In this document: positions 11,167 to 29,863 of the stretch, one piece after another
Layout: each line of letters begins with the position of its first letter
How positions within the stretch are numbered: position 1 is the stretch's first letter
Origin: Cadophora sp. MPI-SDFR-AT-0126
Taxonomy: Eukaryota; Ascomycota; Leotiomycetes; Helotiales; Ploettnerulaceae
Length of the DNA: 64,000 nt
Direction: 5' to 3'
Assembly: GCA_020747065.1 (NCBI GenBank)
Contig: JAGMVK010000001.1
Location: forward strand, 1,302,001 to 1,366,000
Made by a program: the position numbers and the translations under genes
Notes under the pieces: model-generated
The model's input: only the letters and a program-made list of their open reading frames with translations
What the model was told of the DNA's origin: nothing
The model's database searches: none

Positions 11167-13105
11167 GCATGGATTCCGCCACAGCGAGCTGCTCTCGCAG
11201 GTCGCTGGGGGCAGTAGTACTATTTGCTGGATCACTGCTGGGCTGTCGCGGGGCGTTACTCAGAGGCGACAGCGTTTCCACAAGGCTGATGAATGCTGAG
11301 TCGCTTGTTTGTTTTGAGGTCTTACGAGACGGAGATCGTTTCGATGGGTATATGCTTCCTGTATTATAGGTAACGCTGGATCATAAAGCCGAGTAGGGCA
11401 TAGGGCCGATGAGACTCCAAACAAAGCAGCAGCGCTGCAGAAGCAACCTTTTTCCGTGAGGCTTCCGTCGTCTGTAGTAGTGAGGATCACTGGCTGTCCG
11501 CAGGTACGCGGTAGGTTTTGCTGTTGACCGGGAATGAACGTGTCGAGATACCATAGGCACTGTATGGAGGGCATGCCTTTGCATTATATCTGTCGTCTGA
11601 TCTTTGGGCTATTCAGGCATTGACAGAAATGTCGTAGGCCAGTAATTAAAGGCGCGGACCCGTCTGGAAAGTTGTTCAAAGCACGCCAATGATTCGTCAA
11701 GGACGAGACGGAGCGTGTAAGGTGGTTGACGCATGTGGGCAGCTACTTGGGGACCATCGACATTTGGATTATGCCCTAGGTCAACTCGAGCCAGATTGGG
11801 AAAACCAAGCAGAGAAGATCCCGAGCCGGCAAGTAGCTGGGCAAAAGCATGGGGCATCCAAAGGCTGTTGACAGGCAGGGACAGCGAGGAGAGACCGGTT
11901 TGTCTTGTCAGGGATGGGATGGCATGGAAGGGAATGGGGTGGGTCAGCAAATCCATGCGTTGGAGCTGGATGCGATGGAAGCTTCATGGAAGGACTCTGG
12001 GAGAAATGGAAGCAACTCAGACTTCTTGTGGTAGGTAGGGGTATGGTATGGTACAGTAGGGGGGGTGGAGAGCGAGGGGGAGGCCCGGGCGGCACTGAAA
12101 CCCTACAAGCCTTACAAACCCCTCCATGATGAAGATATCCGAAGCCACTTCTCTGGTTCTGGCAGTGGCACTTGTGAGCTGGGAAAGAGGCTGACAGGCA
12201 CTTCTCGGCAGGGCAGGGCAGGGCAAGCAGGGCAAGGTTTGGTGTGGATGAGGAAGTGTGGAAGTGGCTCAGTAGTGAGTGGAGGGGCGGGGGGCTTCAG
12301 TCTGTGGGCAGCGCAGTGTGTGGGCAAGGATAGGGATTGGAATATCGTCCAGGGGCATCTCACCCTTCCCTCACCACCCCACTGACTGAATAATACACTG
12401 GACCACACCACCCCTGCAGCGTCCTCTGTGGCTTTGATCGCTTCCAAGCATTTGCAACAGGCGCGAGATTTGGATCTTATGCGCAAGGATCCCTATATTA
12501 AATATAGACGTGCGGACCGCAATCGATAGGGCAGACGCGCTCGCGCCGGAAATGACGATATAATGCAGCACCCCCAAAGCAGCGTGGGAAGAAGAAAACA
12601 GAAATAAATAGACCACTATCGGAAATACAGTTGCAATGCGAAATAAATAATTGAATAAAATGTTTCCCGCAGCACTGGCCACAGAGTGCCTTGCCGGGCA
12701 GAGCGAGGCAGACCGCTTGGAACAAACGGCTGGGACATACAGATGACTGCGTGCCTGGGATTGCTTGGGATTGCTTGCAAAAAATTGACATGACAGCTGG
12801 GTGTTGCGCCGGGGACTGCCCAGTTGGAGCAGAACAGAGACAAGACAAGACTTGACAGCGCACCGTTTGAAAAGACGGACGATCAGATGGACCGCGTTCC
12901 TATGCAGCTTTGTAAACCGGGCGACAGACCGGTAGAGCGAGCAAGCGAGCAAGCCAGCAAGTATTTGCAATACTCAACTATGCGTTCTCTGTTCGCAATG
13001 CGCGAAGCTTGGCGGTCGTGAGCTCTGACATGACCTGAGGTAATCGCTCGCTGGCTGGGAAACTGGATGGATACCAGGTTGTGATGCGAGCCTTCAGACG
13101 ATCTG

Positions 13106-13130
13106 GGTGGATGGGTGGATGGATGGACGG
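13106..13130. repeat. GGAT/GGGT microsatellite
   Basis: A short run of GGAT units with one or two changed units, in non-coding sequence. Confidence 0.6.
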
Positions 13131-14174
13131 ACTGCGATGCCATCATCTTCCCATAAGATCGCTGATCAGATTCTGATCATCGTAGGCATCATTTTGCCCG
13201 TCCCTAGACCCCTATCCCTATCCATGTCCCCCAGTTCGTGTTAATATTGTTATGATATTGCATTTCAATGCTGCTGATGTGGCCGTGGGATGGTAGTTTA
13301 ATCCCGAAGCAGCCAGATGTGTTTGTCTCTAGCTGAGCCTCTGTCCTTATTCTCCGAGGGAGGGAGAGGCGTGCAAGAGCAGTGGAGCACAAGAAAAGAA
13401 AGAGCGCGAAAGGTCACACGTACCGTTTCCAAGGCATAATGACCGATGGAGATCCCAGGGGTCGCTGGTACAGTATGATGTTTCCCGGAATCTATGCTTT
13501 TGTGGTAGCAAGTCAGAGGCCAAAGCCAGGAACGCATTCATCCGAACAGGGGAGACGGCGGCGGCACTTCTCGAAAGAGCATCATCTGTCAGGCGTTATT
13601 CAGCGGACGCGGTGAGCCATTGTGTGGACGAAAAATGAATGAATGCGTTGCATTTCCCACGATGCGGCGGCTGGCAAGTTTCGCGATGTTTGTGTTTGAC
13701 ACCGAACTGTCTGACGTTAGGACCGCCCTGAAAGTGGATGGTTGTAGATGAGTGTGGATCTGAAGTGGATATTGGAGCGCTGGAGGAAGAGCTGTGGAGT
13801 GCGGTTAGAACGACAGATGGATCATGAACTCGAGAACAGACGTGTTCGGCGGAAACAATTTCAAAGTTCAAACGAAAGCACCAGCGGCAGAGGCAGCAGG
13901 GAAGGAAACAAAAGGGGGAGGGGAAAGGGTTCCGCTGATGCTTTAAAGGTAAGATTAACCAAAATAAAGTGCTTCTTAGGTTGTTCTAGCTCTGTCTTGG
14001 AAGCGGTAAAGAGAGATAAAGATAGATTGAAATAGATTAAGATAGAGTGCGTTCCTGTACCGTGGTGGAGAAAGGCCTTCCTTCTAGACTAGAAAGAATT
14101 GAGGGGATGTTTGTCGGGTTTGTAGGGCTCGAAGGGTCAAGTCGAGTGAGGGTCATGGATGCCAGCCATATCAT

Positions 14175-14228
14175 ACATGCATGCATGCACTCATGCACTC
14201 GAGCGTGCAGATGCAGATGCAGATGCAG
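14175..14228. repeat. ATGC and GATGCA microsatellites
   Basis: Tandem ATGC units at about 14175-14189 are followed by about four GATGCA/CAGATG units ending near 14228. Confidence 0.7.
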
Positions 14229-14357
14229 GCAGCCTGATTGATTGTCCTGATATGATTGATGTCTTGCTTGTACAAAGTACAAAGTACCACCGAGCCTAGC
14301 CTAGCCTGGCCTGTAGTTATCCCCTCCTCGCCTTTGGCTTGCATATCCGTCCGTCGT

Positions 14358-14386
14358 ATGCATGCATGCAAGCAAGCAAGCAAGCA
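14358..14386. repeat. ATGC then AAGC microsatellite
   Basis: Tandem GCAT/ATGC units change to AAGC units within one array, suggesting one repeat arising from the other by point change. Confidence 0.7.
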
Positions 14387-14603
14387 CGGGATGTACCTTC
14401 GTACCTACCCTACCCTACCCAGGTATTGATCCATACATACAAATGGAGATCGTGGCCTCGCCTGCCTCATCCGTCGTCGTCTGCAGCTCAAATTAGAATC
14501 AATGATCCGAACATGGACTTTCATCGAGCCATTCAGACGTCATGTATTTCGCCAACACCGACAATCGTCCCAAGGATGTGGTGCGGCAACCGGATGCAGC
14601 AGG

Positions 14604-14625
14604 TGGCTGGCTGGCTGGCTGGCTG
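14604..14625. repeat. GGCT microsatellite, about five units
   Basis: A clean tandem run of GGCT units in non-coding sequence. Confidence 0.8.
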
Positions 14626-15402
14626 TTGGACGCCGGCTGTTCGAATCGGTTCCTGCATCAGTAGTAGTACGTCCCGTTCCGTACTCCGTAAGATCTTACC
14701 AGTGTCAGCTGCAGGCAGACTGCAGTATAGAACGACATGCATGATTGCCGAACCGCTGCCTTGTGTAAATATGATCATCTTCGGATGTAATGCAACGCAC
14801 AAGCAGCCACAGCGGACGCTCCGAGGAAGAAATCCACCAGCCCGGTCTAGTGTGGTCTTCTTCGGTCGAGTCTGGTACTAGTTTATTCATTTTACTTGGT
14901 GGTGCGGTTGACTGTTGTAGCTTTGTTGGCTGCATGAACTACGAGAGACATTGTGTTTTATATCGTGTTGCAATGGAGTTGGGTTGTTGTATTCAGATCT
15001 CCCGGATAGAACCAATTCCTCACGGAATCGTCAGTCGGACAATGCTGCACGTCGCTAAATCTGTGCCTCAGGTAAGCTCAGTGTGAGATGGGCACCTAAC
15101 AGTAACGAAAGATGCACCAGATGTAGATCATTCAGGCAGGCACGTGAGTCGAAATTTCTGACTCGCTTTTTCACACCAGAACCAGTGCTTGATATTTCAT
15201 GCTTGTACATATGCTACATTATAATCGACGCCGGGCCTCCGATCAAACGCCAGTTACCAAGATCCCGTTGGAGCAACTATGATCTCCAATGCAGATAACT
15301 ATTGCCTGCCTCGCCGGCCAATTTCCCTTGTCCCAGCCCGAACCTGGCAGCGATCATCGGTAACCTGGAAGTCACCACCACCAATGCTGCCCCCAAATAC
15401 AA

Positions 15403-22612
<7,210 letters not shown>

Positions 22613-22906
22613 GTTGTTACAAGTCGCGATGCCCTGTCTCCTTTGATGGATTTGTGACTTGCGTCGAGATGTTCAATCTCAGTTGCGATGATGCTGTGAG
22701 TTTGGTGGATAGCCTCTCAAAATTTAGTCGCGCCTCAGAAACTAGCTTCTGCACGCTAAGACTTAAATCGCCTAGCTGGTGGCCCGAGCACCATCCGCTT
22801 CGCTAGCCAATGGCAGATCGGCAGATCCCACACTCTTGCACGACTTTTAGAAAACTTCACAATCCCGACATCACGCAACCAGCAACTTTCGTCGACAACC
22901 GCAAAG
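22613..22906. promoter_or_regulatory. Shared divergent promoter region PRP8 / RPL34
   Basis: 294 bp separate the two divergent start codons. The region must carry both leaders and at least part of both promoters. No specific element was identified with confidence. Confidence 0.55.
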
Positions 22907-23709
22907 ATGGCCTCCAACAGATTGACATACAGACGCCGCAACCCGTAAGTCTCTGCCAGATTCAGTTTTCCCCCAAGGAAATGCCGGTCTCGTCACCTCG
23001 CCCACAGCACCCGCGCATCTTCGACACTATGAAGGAATCTCTCTAACGGATCTTTCTCGCAGATACAACACTAGATCCAACAAGGTTCGCGTTGTCAAAA
23101 CTCCTGGAGGAAGCTTGAGATATCTGCACATTAAGAAGGTCAGTATTTTCCACCGAATTTCTTTCGAGGCGTGTCCCTAGCGAGCCTCTGCGGATTCAGC
23201 GTCAGATCAAGGAGTGCTAACTTTAATCTCAGGCCGGCACAGCGCCCAAGTGTGGTGATTGCGGTATCAAGTTGCCAGGTGTAAGTGGTCCCAGAATGCG
23301 CACAGTCAGAGATAAGATACAATTGGCCTGGACGTGGAGCTCGGGGTCAATGGGAATGGGAGCGACCAGGCGACCCAATCTTCGTCGACGTTTGGCATTG
23401 GAATTACTTTGTTCAAAGCCGGACAACACGAAAATTGGTCTTGCGACTCTTGGGAGAGGAATTTTGGATTTGGGGGCTATGAAAGTCAACTCAAGAATAT
23501 AACAAGCTAATGTATTTCCCGTATAGATCCCAGCTCTCCGACCCCGCGAATACTCCCAGATCTCCCGCCCCAAGAAGACCGTTCAGCGCGCCTACGGAGG
23601 ATCGAGATGTGCCAATTGCGTCCGTGATCGTATCGTCCGAGCATTTTTGATTGAGGAGCAAAAGATCGTCAAGAAGGTCCTCAAGGAGTCTCAACAAAAG
23701 AAGCGTTAA
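22907..23709 (+). CDS. RPL34: 60S ribosomal protein L34 (eL34)
   Basis: Exons 22907-22944, 23063-23138, 23233-23280 and 23527-23709 give 114 residues, the usual length. The first exon ([12 protein letters not shown]) is short, as is typical of fungal ribosomal protein genes. Introns are 118, 94 and 246 nt with GTAAGT, GTCAGT and GTAAGT donors and CGCAG, CTCAG and TATAG acceptors; all junctions keep the frame. The product shows the eL34 zinc-binding-like pairs CGDCG and CANC, plus [20 protein letters not shown] and a basic C-terminus ending ESQQKKR. It is a structural component of the large cytosolic ribosomal subunit. High, growth-linked expression is expected from the family. Confidence 0.97.
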
Positions 23710-24681
23710 GGACGCAATGTTGATGGGGTTGCTTTGGGTGTTCGATTGGGCAGGCTTGCATGGAATCAGCCGGTATTAGCTGAACTTCTCTCAGGACTTC
23801 CTCAAATTATGGAGACTTGATTGCACGACACAATTTTTCCTTTCATGAAGATGTATCGCGTGAAAAGGAAGATTTGAAGGACGAAGTGAGATGTGAGAAC
23901 AAAGGAAGCCTTTCGTACTAGGGCCAGCGAAATTCCAAGTGCGGCTATTTGTTGGATCCTCCATTTCTCCACATCGTCGATGGGCAGCATGGCCTTCGTT
24001 GTCAAGACTTTGATAATCCAGGCTCTCCTACTAATCAGTGTCCCTCGTTCATTTCCATTAGTATGCGTCTACCTAGGCTGGATCTTTCGGATATTCGCAC
24101 GTAAGGGCAAGTGCCAGGTTGCATTTGAGATTCTTTGTTATGAGGGTATGATCAAAGGACTTATAAACTGAGCTCGCGCATCTTGATCACTCTCTCACGA
24201 CCTGCCCATCATCTCTTCTCAGTCCCTTTGTCTCAACGCCAGTGACATGGGAGCTTACCCCTGCTCTCACGATATCTTGGTCGAAATCTAATGACTGGCG
24301 CTCATACTAATCTCTTACACACCATCTGAACGCACATTTTGGAATCACAGTTGTTCGCGGGGTCTTTTTTGATCTAGGAGAGCGCAATTATTCAGTAGTA
24401 ATGAAGCAATAGAACTTTCATCCACTAATGTTTTATCGCATCTGCTGTAAACCCTTGTGAGCAGGTCTGCTGCTATCAACTCGTGACTCTTATCTTTCCC
24501 TGATAGGCAGTTCTTGGCGATAATCCAGTGCGACGACTCGTCAACAATGTCTTAGAACAACAACAGCCGATTCCTATAGATCGTTCCTTTCTCAGAGGGT
24601 GCAGTTGCATCTCTCACCTATTTTCTTTTTTCTATATTCCATAACAGCCGCCTGTGCAGACTTTGCAATCCTACCTTGACC
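23710..24681. other. Intergenic between RPL34 and PHO8
   Basis: No gene seen. It holds the RPL34 3' flank and the PHO8 promoter and leader; a pyrimidine-rich run near 24600-24640 lies just upstream of the PHO8 start. Confidence 0.5.
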
Positions 24682-26574
24682 ATGGCGCCCGCCGAACCTT
24701 TGTTTGCGAACAACAGACGGGACTCTTCACTACACTCCGAAGAACTAGCAGCCGATGAGGATACAGCACTATTGGGAGGTCCGAGGGAGGATTCTGGCTC
24801 TCGTCTAAGTAGAGCTTCATTTTGGAGAGAAGTGGGATTGTTTACATGGGCTTTATTAGCCACTGCTGCTTGTATCGTTCTTGCAGTCTTCACACAGCAT
24901 CAAGGACTCGTCCATGGCTCTGGCTCTGGCCACCAGGCACTTCTCAAGTCTACTGGGAAAAGGAACTTAATATTCATGGTATCAGATGGCATGGGCCCTG
25001 CGAGTCTGTCTATGACCAGGAGTTTCCGCCAGCTTCGCGGTATGTGCTCAACTCTTGGTGTCTAGAATCTACTGACAATTCAGACGACCTTCCTATCGAT
25101 GATACCCTCGTCCTAGACCAACACTTTATTGGCTCCTCTCGGACCAGATCAACGAGCAGTCTTGTTACTGATTCTGCGGCTGGTGCAACGGCATTCTCGT
25201 GCGGACTGAAGAGTTACAATGGAGCTATATCGATGCTGCCGGATCATACACCTTGTGGAACCGTTTTAGAAGCTGCGAAGAAGGCGGGCTACATGACTGG
25301 ATTGGTTGTCACGACAGATATCACAGATGCTACGCCAGCATGCTTCGCTTCTCACGTCAATATAAGACTGGAGGAAGATCTGATTGCGCAGCAAGAGGTT
25401 GGAGAGCACCCTCTTGGAAGAGGTAAGTTACGGGCAGATCTGAGTCTTGATATTCTGTCTAACGGAGATGTAGTTGTTGATATTATGCTCGGGGGCGGAA
25501 GATGCCACTTTTTGCCAAATACTACAGAAGGTGGATGTAGAGCTGATGACAGAGACATCACAAAGCTGGCACAAGAGAAATTTGGCTGGAGCTATGTCGA
25601 TAATCGGAAGGACTTTGATAATTTGGAGCTTGGCAACAATGTGAAGCTTCCATTGTTGGGTTTGTTTGCTGAGAGAGATATCCCATTTGAGATCGATCGA
25701 CGAAACCAGAACGACGTTTACCCATCCTTGAATGAGATGGCGCAAACCGCGTTGAAGGCGCTCGAAGATGCAACTGCAGGTAGCGACAAGGGATTTTTCC
25801 TTATGATTGAAGGGAGCAGAATCGACCACGCCGGGCATGGAAATGATCCCGCTGCACAGGTCAACGAAGTACTTGCATACGATGCCGCTTTTGCGTCCGT
25901 TGTTGAGTTCCTCGAAAGATCTAATGACGAGGGTGTCCTGGTCGCAACATCAGATCATGAGACTGGCGGTCTATCCGTTGCTCGACGTAGGTACACGTCG
26001 CTCAACTTGAGGCTAGAACTGACCTTTGCTAGAATTGCACCCTTTGTATCCCCAGTACAAGTGGTTACCCGAAGTTCTTATCAATGCTTCTCATTCTGCT
26101 GAGTACTTGGCCGGCCGTCTCAACAGCCACATCAGCCAGAATGGAAAGGGAGCTAAGCTTGGAAAGTTCATCAGTGAAGAGCTTGTCCGCAAAGGTTTAG
26201 GAATTACCGACATCACCAAAAAAGAGCTTCAGCTTCTTATCGAAAACCCACTACTGAGTGTTTACACCTTTGCAGACATGATCAGTCGACGAGCTCAAAT
26301 TGGCTGGTCTACTCATGGACATAGCGCTGTTGATGTTAACATCTATGGCACAGCTGGATCCGATGCCTTGCGTGGAAACCACGAGAACATCGAAATTGGA
26401 AAGTTCCTCCGCCATTATCTCGATGTGGATGTGAAGGCAATTACGGATGAGCTGGTGGAGAAGATGGAGACTTTCGAAATGTCAAGCACTGTTGGAGACA
26501 GCTGGACCGGACGGATACCAAGTGAAGAGGATATGGAACTGGCTTCGAATCACTATCAGCCGCACCATGGTTAA
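24682..26574 (+). CDS. PHO8: Vacuolar alkaline phosphatase, PHO8 type
   Basis: Exons 24682-25039, 25084-25422, 25474-25986 and 26033-26574 give 583 residues. The introns are very short (44, 51 and 46 nt). Active-site elements are present: metal-binding Asp in MVSDGMGPAS, nucleophile Ser near residue 150 in VTDSAAGATAFSCG, RIDHAGHGNDP, TSDHETGG and the late His in WSTHGHSAVD. A short cytosolic N-terminus precedes one transmembrane segment (FTWALLATAACIVLAVF), so it is a type II membrane protein. An acidic dileucine signal (EDTALL) in the cytosolic tail fits AP-3 sorting to the vacuole as in yeast Pho8. It hydrolyses phosphate monoesters with zinc and magnesium. The ATG at 24682 was chosen; an in-frame TTG lies two codons upstream. 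Confidence 0.95.
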
Positions 26575-27452
26575 AATCCATGGGTAAGTGCTGGTTTGAT
26601 TGTCTCATAGGCTGCGTTAGTCACTCTCACCTGTACTTCTAGACATACCCGCATTGGCATTCCTCTTGACGATTGCTTTGTATCGTCCTTGTCGTCGGGA
26701 ATGGAGCTGCTCCATGTGATTCTGAACAAACGCCTCTTCGATGGTTACACAACGGAAGTTCGTTTGCTGCAAACCTATTGTCACTCCTTTCTGGACTTCT
26801 ACCTGCGTAAGTACAGTACTGCAAGCCGCAAAGTCTCGCCGTCAAAATGCTGAGCTCTCCAAACACTGCACCTGCTCAAGCTTCCGTAATGCACGCGGCG
26901 TCCATTGTTTGCCGCCATCCCCACTGGTTTGCAAGACCACCCGTTGAGAGTCATCTCCAGCAAGGAACAATCGCGTTGTTTTACCCACGAGTCTTCCCAA
27001 TCAGTCATGTTCCTCACAAGCAATCGCAGCACAATCACCACTCAGTGTATCATAGTCCCTCCCGCTACCATCCCATCCTCGCGGAGGGACCCTAACACGA
27101 TCATGTCAACCATGTCGGCGTTTGGCACGCAGTCACGGATCAGATGTGATGACGAGGGCTGGCCCGAGATGTCCCAACGCAGAACCTACTCATCGTGTCA
27201 GTGGCGTGGGAGTTCTCGAAAGGAGCCGTGTGCCACGTTCTCAGATGACCTTCCTAACTTCTAAGCTCGATGGTGGGTTGGCTCTTGTACTTGAAGACTG
27301 CCGTTCCTCCTTCAAGTCCGGATTTGTAGAGAATAGGCACTCTCACCCGAGCAACCTCACGTTGCCCAGACCAAATTTCCCATCATAGCAGCGAAGAACC
27401 CCAAAGAGAAAAGTTGCCTCCACCTCACAACTGACCATACTCGCGACCCACG
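26575..27452. other. Intergenic downstream of PHO8
   Basis: No gene supported. A donor-like GGTAAGT at 26582-26588, just after the PHO8 stop, and a TTCTAG near 26642 could bound a 3'-UTR intron. The final ~60 bases look like a C/A-rich leader for the ORF at 27453. Confidence 0.4.
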
Positions 27453-27758
27453 ATGTGCAATTACTGGAGTGTCGAATCGCCATGCGGTCACCTAACTCTC
27501 CTCGCCGGCTCAAACTGCTATCTCATCTACGCCCAACTCCAACGCATCAATGACCCCTCTCAGCAAATGCAAGGCGTCCTACCGTTCGAGATACCGCCAG
27601 GATGTATGCCGAACCGACGAAATGTTCAGCATCGATATACAGCCGAATTCTGCAGCTTTGAGTGCAGGAATAATGCGCTGTATGGGGAGAGATGTGGAAC
27701 TGGGGATGCGCGGTATGGACCTGGGTCGGAGAGGATTGGTGTTGGATGGAGGTATTGA
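27453..27758 (+). CDS. Small cysteine-rich protein, function unknown
   Basis: A single-exon ORF of 101 residues starts MCNYWSVESPCGHLTLL and contains about seven Cys plus His in a spacing that could bind zinc (CGH, then C..C in FCSFECRN, then ERCGTG). Short Pezizomycotina proteins with an N-terminal MC-x-Y..CGH pattern are familiar to me as a group of unknown function. A C/A-rich leader precedes the ATG. The C-terminus is uncertain: another frame continues to 27858 and contains SWWVCLECRKVW, which would suit such a protein if an intron lies near 27710-27765. I could not place one with good consensus sites. No signal peptide is seen. Confidence 0.45.
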   Translation: MCNYWSVESPCGHLTLLAGSNCYLIYAQLQRINDPSQQMQGVLPFEIPPGCMPNRRNVQHRYTAEFCSFECRNNALYGERCGTGDARYGPGSERIGVGWRY

Positions 27759-27858
27759 AAGTCTGTTGACAAATGGGGATGAGAGTTGGTGGGTGTGCTT
27801 GGAGTGCAGGAAGGTATGGGATTCACGACTACTGGTGGTGGAGGTATTTTGGAGTTAA

Positions 27859-28724
27859 GCGAGTGCGGGAGGATAGCTGTCCTGTGACATTTTATCATGG
27901 CCCGTGCTGCGGATTCCGGTTGAGGGGCTCCTATTGTTTCTGAGTTCCGTTTCCGTTTCGTTCATCACGTTTCTGGGGATGAGGGCGAGGCTACTGATTC
28001 TTAGGAGGGCTGGCGATGTCGATTTTGAGGAATCTGCGGGGTGAGTGCTATACGCCTGTTCCGTGGGCGCGTATGCTTCCTCACATTTCATGATGAGAGC
28101 GGAGTGTTTTGAATGCGGAGTGAGGAGGTAGCGAATATGTGAACTTGGAGAGGCGGGGACTCCATCTCGGTTGTTACTTCAATCTCTTTCCGAAAACGAT
28201 ATTCTTTTAGATATACTTAGTCCTGTACTGTACAGTACATGAAATAAATCCTGGAATGTTTGAATGAGGTTTATTGAAGTGCAAACATTATCTGTGTACG
28301 TATAACAACAGCCGCTCTTTGTTTTCCAGCTCGCTTACTCCCGAGTTTTTTGACTAGACGGATGGATGAGGTTAGTAACTTGCTCGAGTAATAGCAAAAG
28401 AAGAAGATGGCCGTTATGAAGATTAATCTCTCGGATTCGTAACATTCAAATGATTATTGTCTCTTCTTTCGGCGCTTTTCTCTCTTTTGACAAGTCAAAC
28501 TCAAAGTTATTGAACTAGATGTACATGTTTCGATACAAGATGCATTCAGAAAAATAAGCGAACTGTGCAAGACAAGCTTGAAAATAAGCTTAGAGTAATT
28601 GAAACATTCAAGAGAGTAATTGGTAGCATGCGGGTCTTCCGAAGGAGTTTTATGCCATTAGTATTTGAGATACAGCAAATTCAATTATCATTATCTTATT
28701 TGCTTTTTTGCCTGCCCCCTATAT
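27859..28724. other. Intergenic between small Cys-rich ORF and esterase 3' end
   Basis: No gene seen. It contains a perfect 16-base palindrome at 28224-28239. The stretch 28430-28700 is AT-rich 3' flank of the esterase. Confidence 0.45.
28224..28239. repeat. Perfect 16-base palindrome (TGTACTGTACAGTACA)
   Basis: The 16 bases equal their own reverse complement. No spacer is present, so a hairpin is unlikely; a dimeric-protein site or chance is possible. Confidence 0.6.
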
Positions 28725-29832
28725 CTACATCAACGCAACAGCCATCACGGCCACGAACCCCAGATATCCACCCACCCTCAGCCTCTCACCAGCATTCGTA
28801 CTCGTACTTGACGGACTAGGCGACGTCGTTCCACTGGCACTTCCCGACCCGGTCCCCGTCGCAGTCGGCGTAGGCGTCGGACTCGTCCCATTCGCAGTAG
28901 GCGTAACACTTGCTCCCAGATCCGGCAGAGCCGGAACCACCACGTTACTGTCCGTACTACTCACATTGACAAACACACAATCCGCATCGTACCTGTACGG
29001 GTTGATCAGATTCGGGCCCGTCTTGTTTTCAAACCCCAAGCGCACGAGCGAGTCCTGGCTATTGTTATACAAAGGCCACCCATAGTTTGTGAGGCCCGCT
29101 TGAGGATCCTTAGCGAACGCTGCCCAGGCTCCACGCATGTAGTTGCCAATGCTGACTTGTTCTGCCGTGGCGGGGGGTGTAGATGGCGCGGTGTTAAACA
29201 GCATGGGAAGTTCGGCCGCATGCCATGTTCCTGCTTCGCTGGATACGGCGAGGTTGGGGAACACGCCCATATATCTGTACCGCCACGTCGGGATATCGTT
29301 CGCGATGGACAGGTTGGCGCGGATGCCGGTTGGACAGGTGAAAGCTTGGAGGTTGAAGGCGGTCCAGAAATTATCGGAGTAGAAGAGGTTGTTGAGGGCG
29401 AATTGAGTGCGGAAGAGCCCGCCTTCGTAGTCGTTATTGCCGATCAGCATGGGGACCTTTGCGGGTGTGCGCGACCTGTAGTTGGAGAAGACGACGACCT
29501 CGTCTTCGGTGGGCCCGAAGTAGCCTAGGATGGACGCTGTTCCACTCGCTGCTGGGATGGAGTTGAGTATGTCGTTGTAGCTTTGGTTGCGCATGCAGGA
29601 GAGGACTGCAGCAGAGTCTGAGGAGGAGTTTCCGCAGCCGAGAGTGCTGCTGACATTGTACCAGGCTGCCGCGCCAAACTCCTTGGAGTTGGGAAGACCC
29701 CAGCCGATGACATTACCAGATTCGGGGATGAGTCCAGCGACAATGGGGTCTTTGGTCCAGGCGTAGGAGTAGATGTCGACAGAAGCTGCTCCGGCGGATT
29801 GGCCAAAGATAGTGATTCTTGAGGGATCGCCA

Positions 29833-29863
<31 letters not shown>

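Larger units (their letters stand above)
11167..15402. other. Long gene-free stretch between the Myb/SANT gene and PRP8
   Basis: This 4.2 kb stretch has no supported gene. It is upstream of the Myb/SANT gene and downstream of PRP8. Purine-rich plus-strand runs (pyrimidine-rich on the minus strand) occur at about 12055-12090 and 13895-13935, which fits a promoter and long leader for the minus-strand Myb gene. ORF 11609-11956 (minus) has a mildly leucine-rich segment but no start context, intron support or recognised domain. Several simple repeats lie between 13.1 and 14.6 kb. Confidence 0.5.

Noticed and set aside
11609..11956. 115-codon minus-strand ORF with a leucine-rich look
   Set aside because: No recognised domain, no adjacent exon and no splice support; kept only as a note in the gap.
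14570..14665. tRNA-like B-box (GTTCGAATC)
   Set aside because: No matching A-box or foldable acceptor stem around it.
14339..14881. 180-codon plus-strand ORF
   Set aside because: Runs through microsatellites, low-quality composition, no domain.
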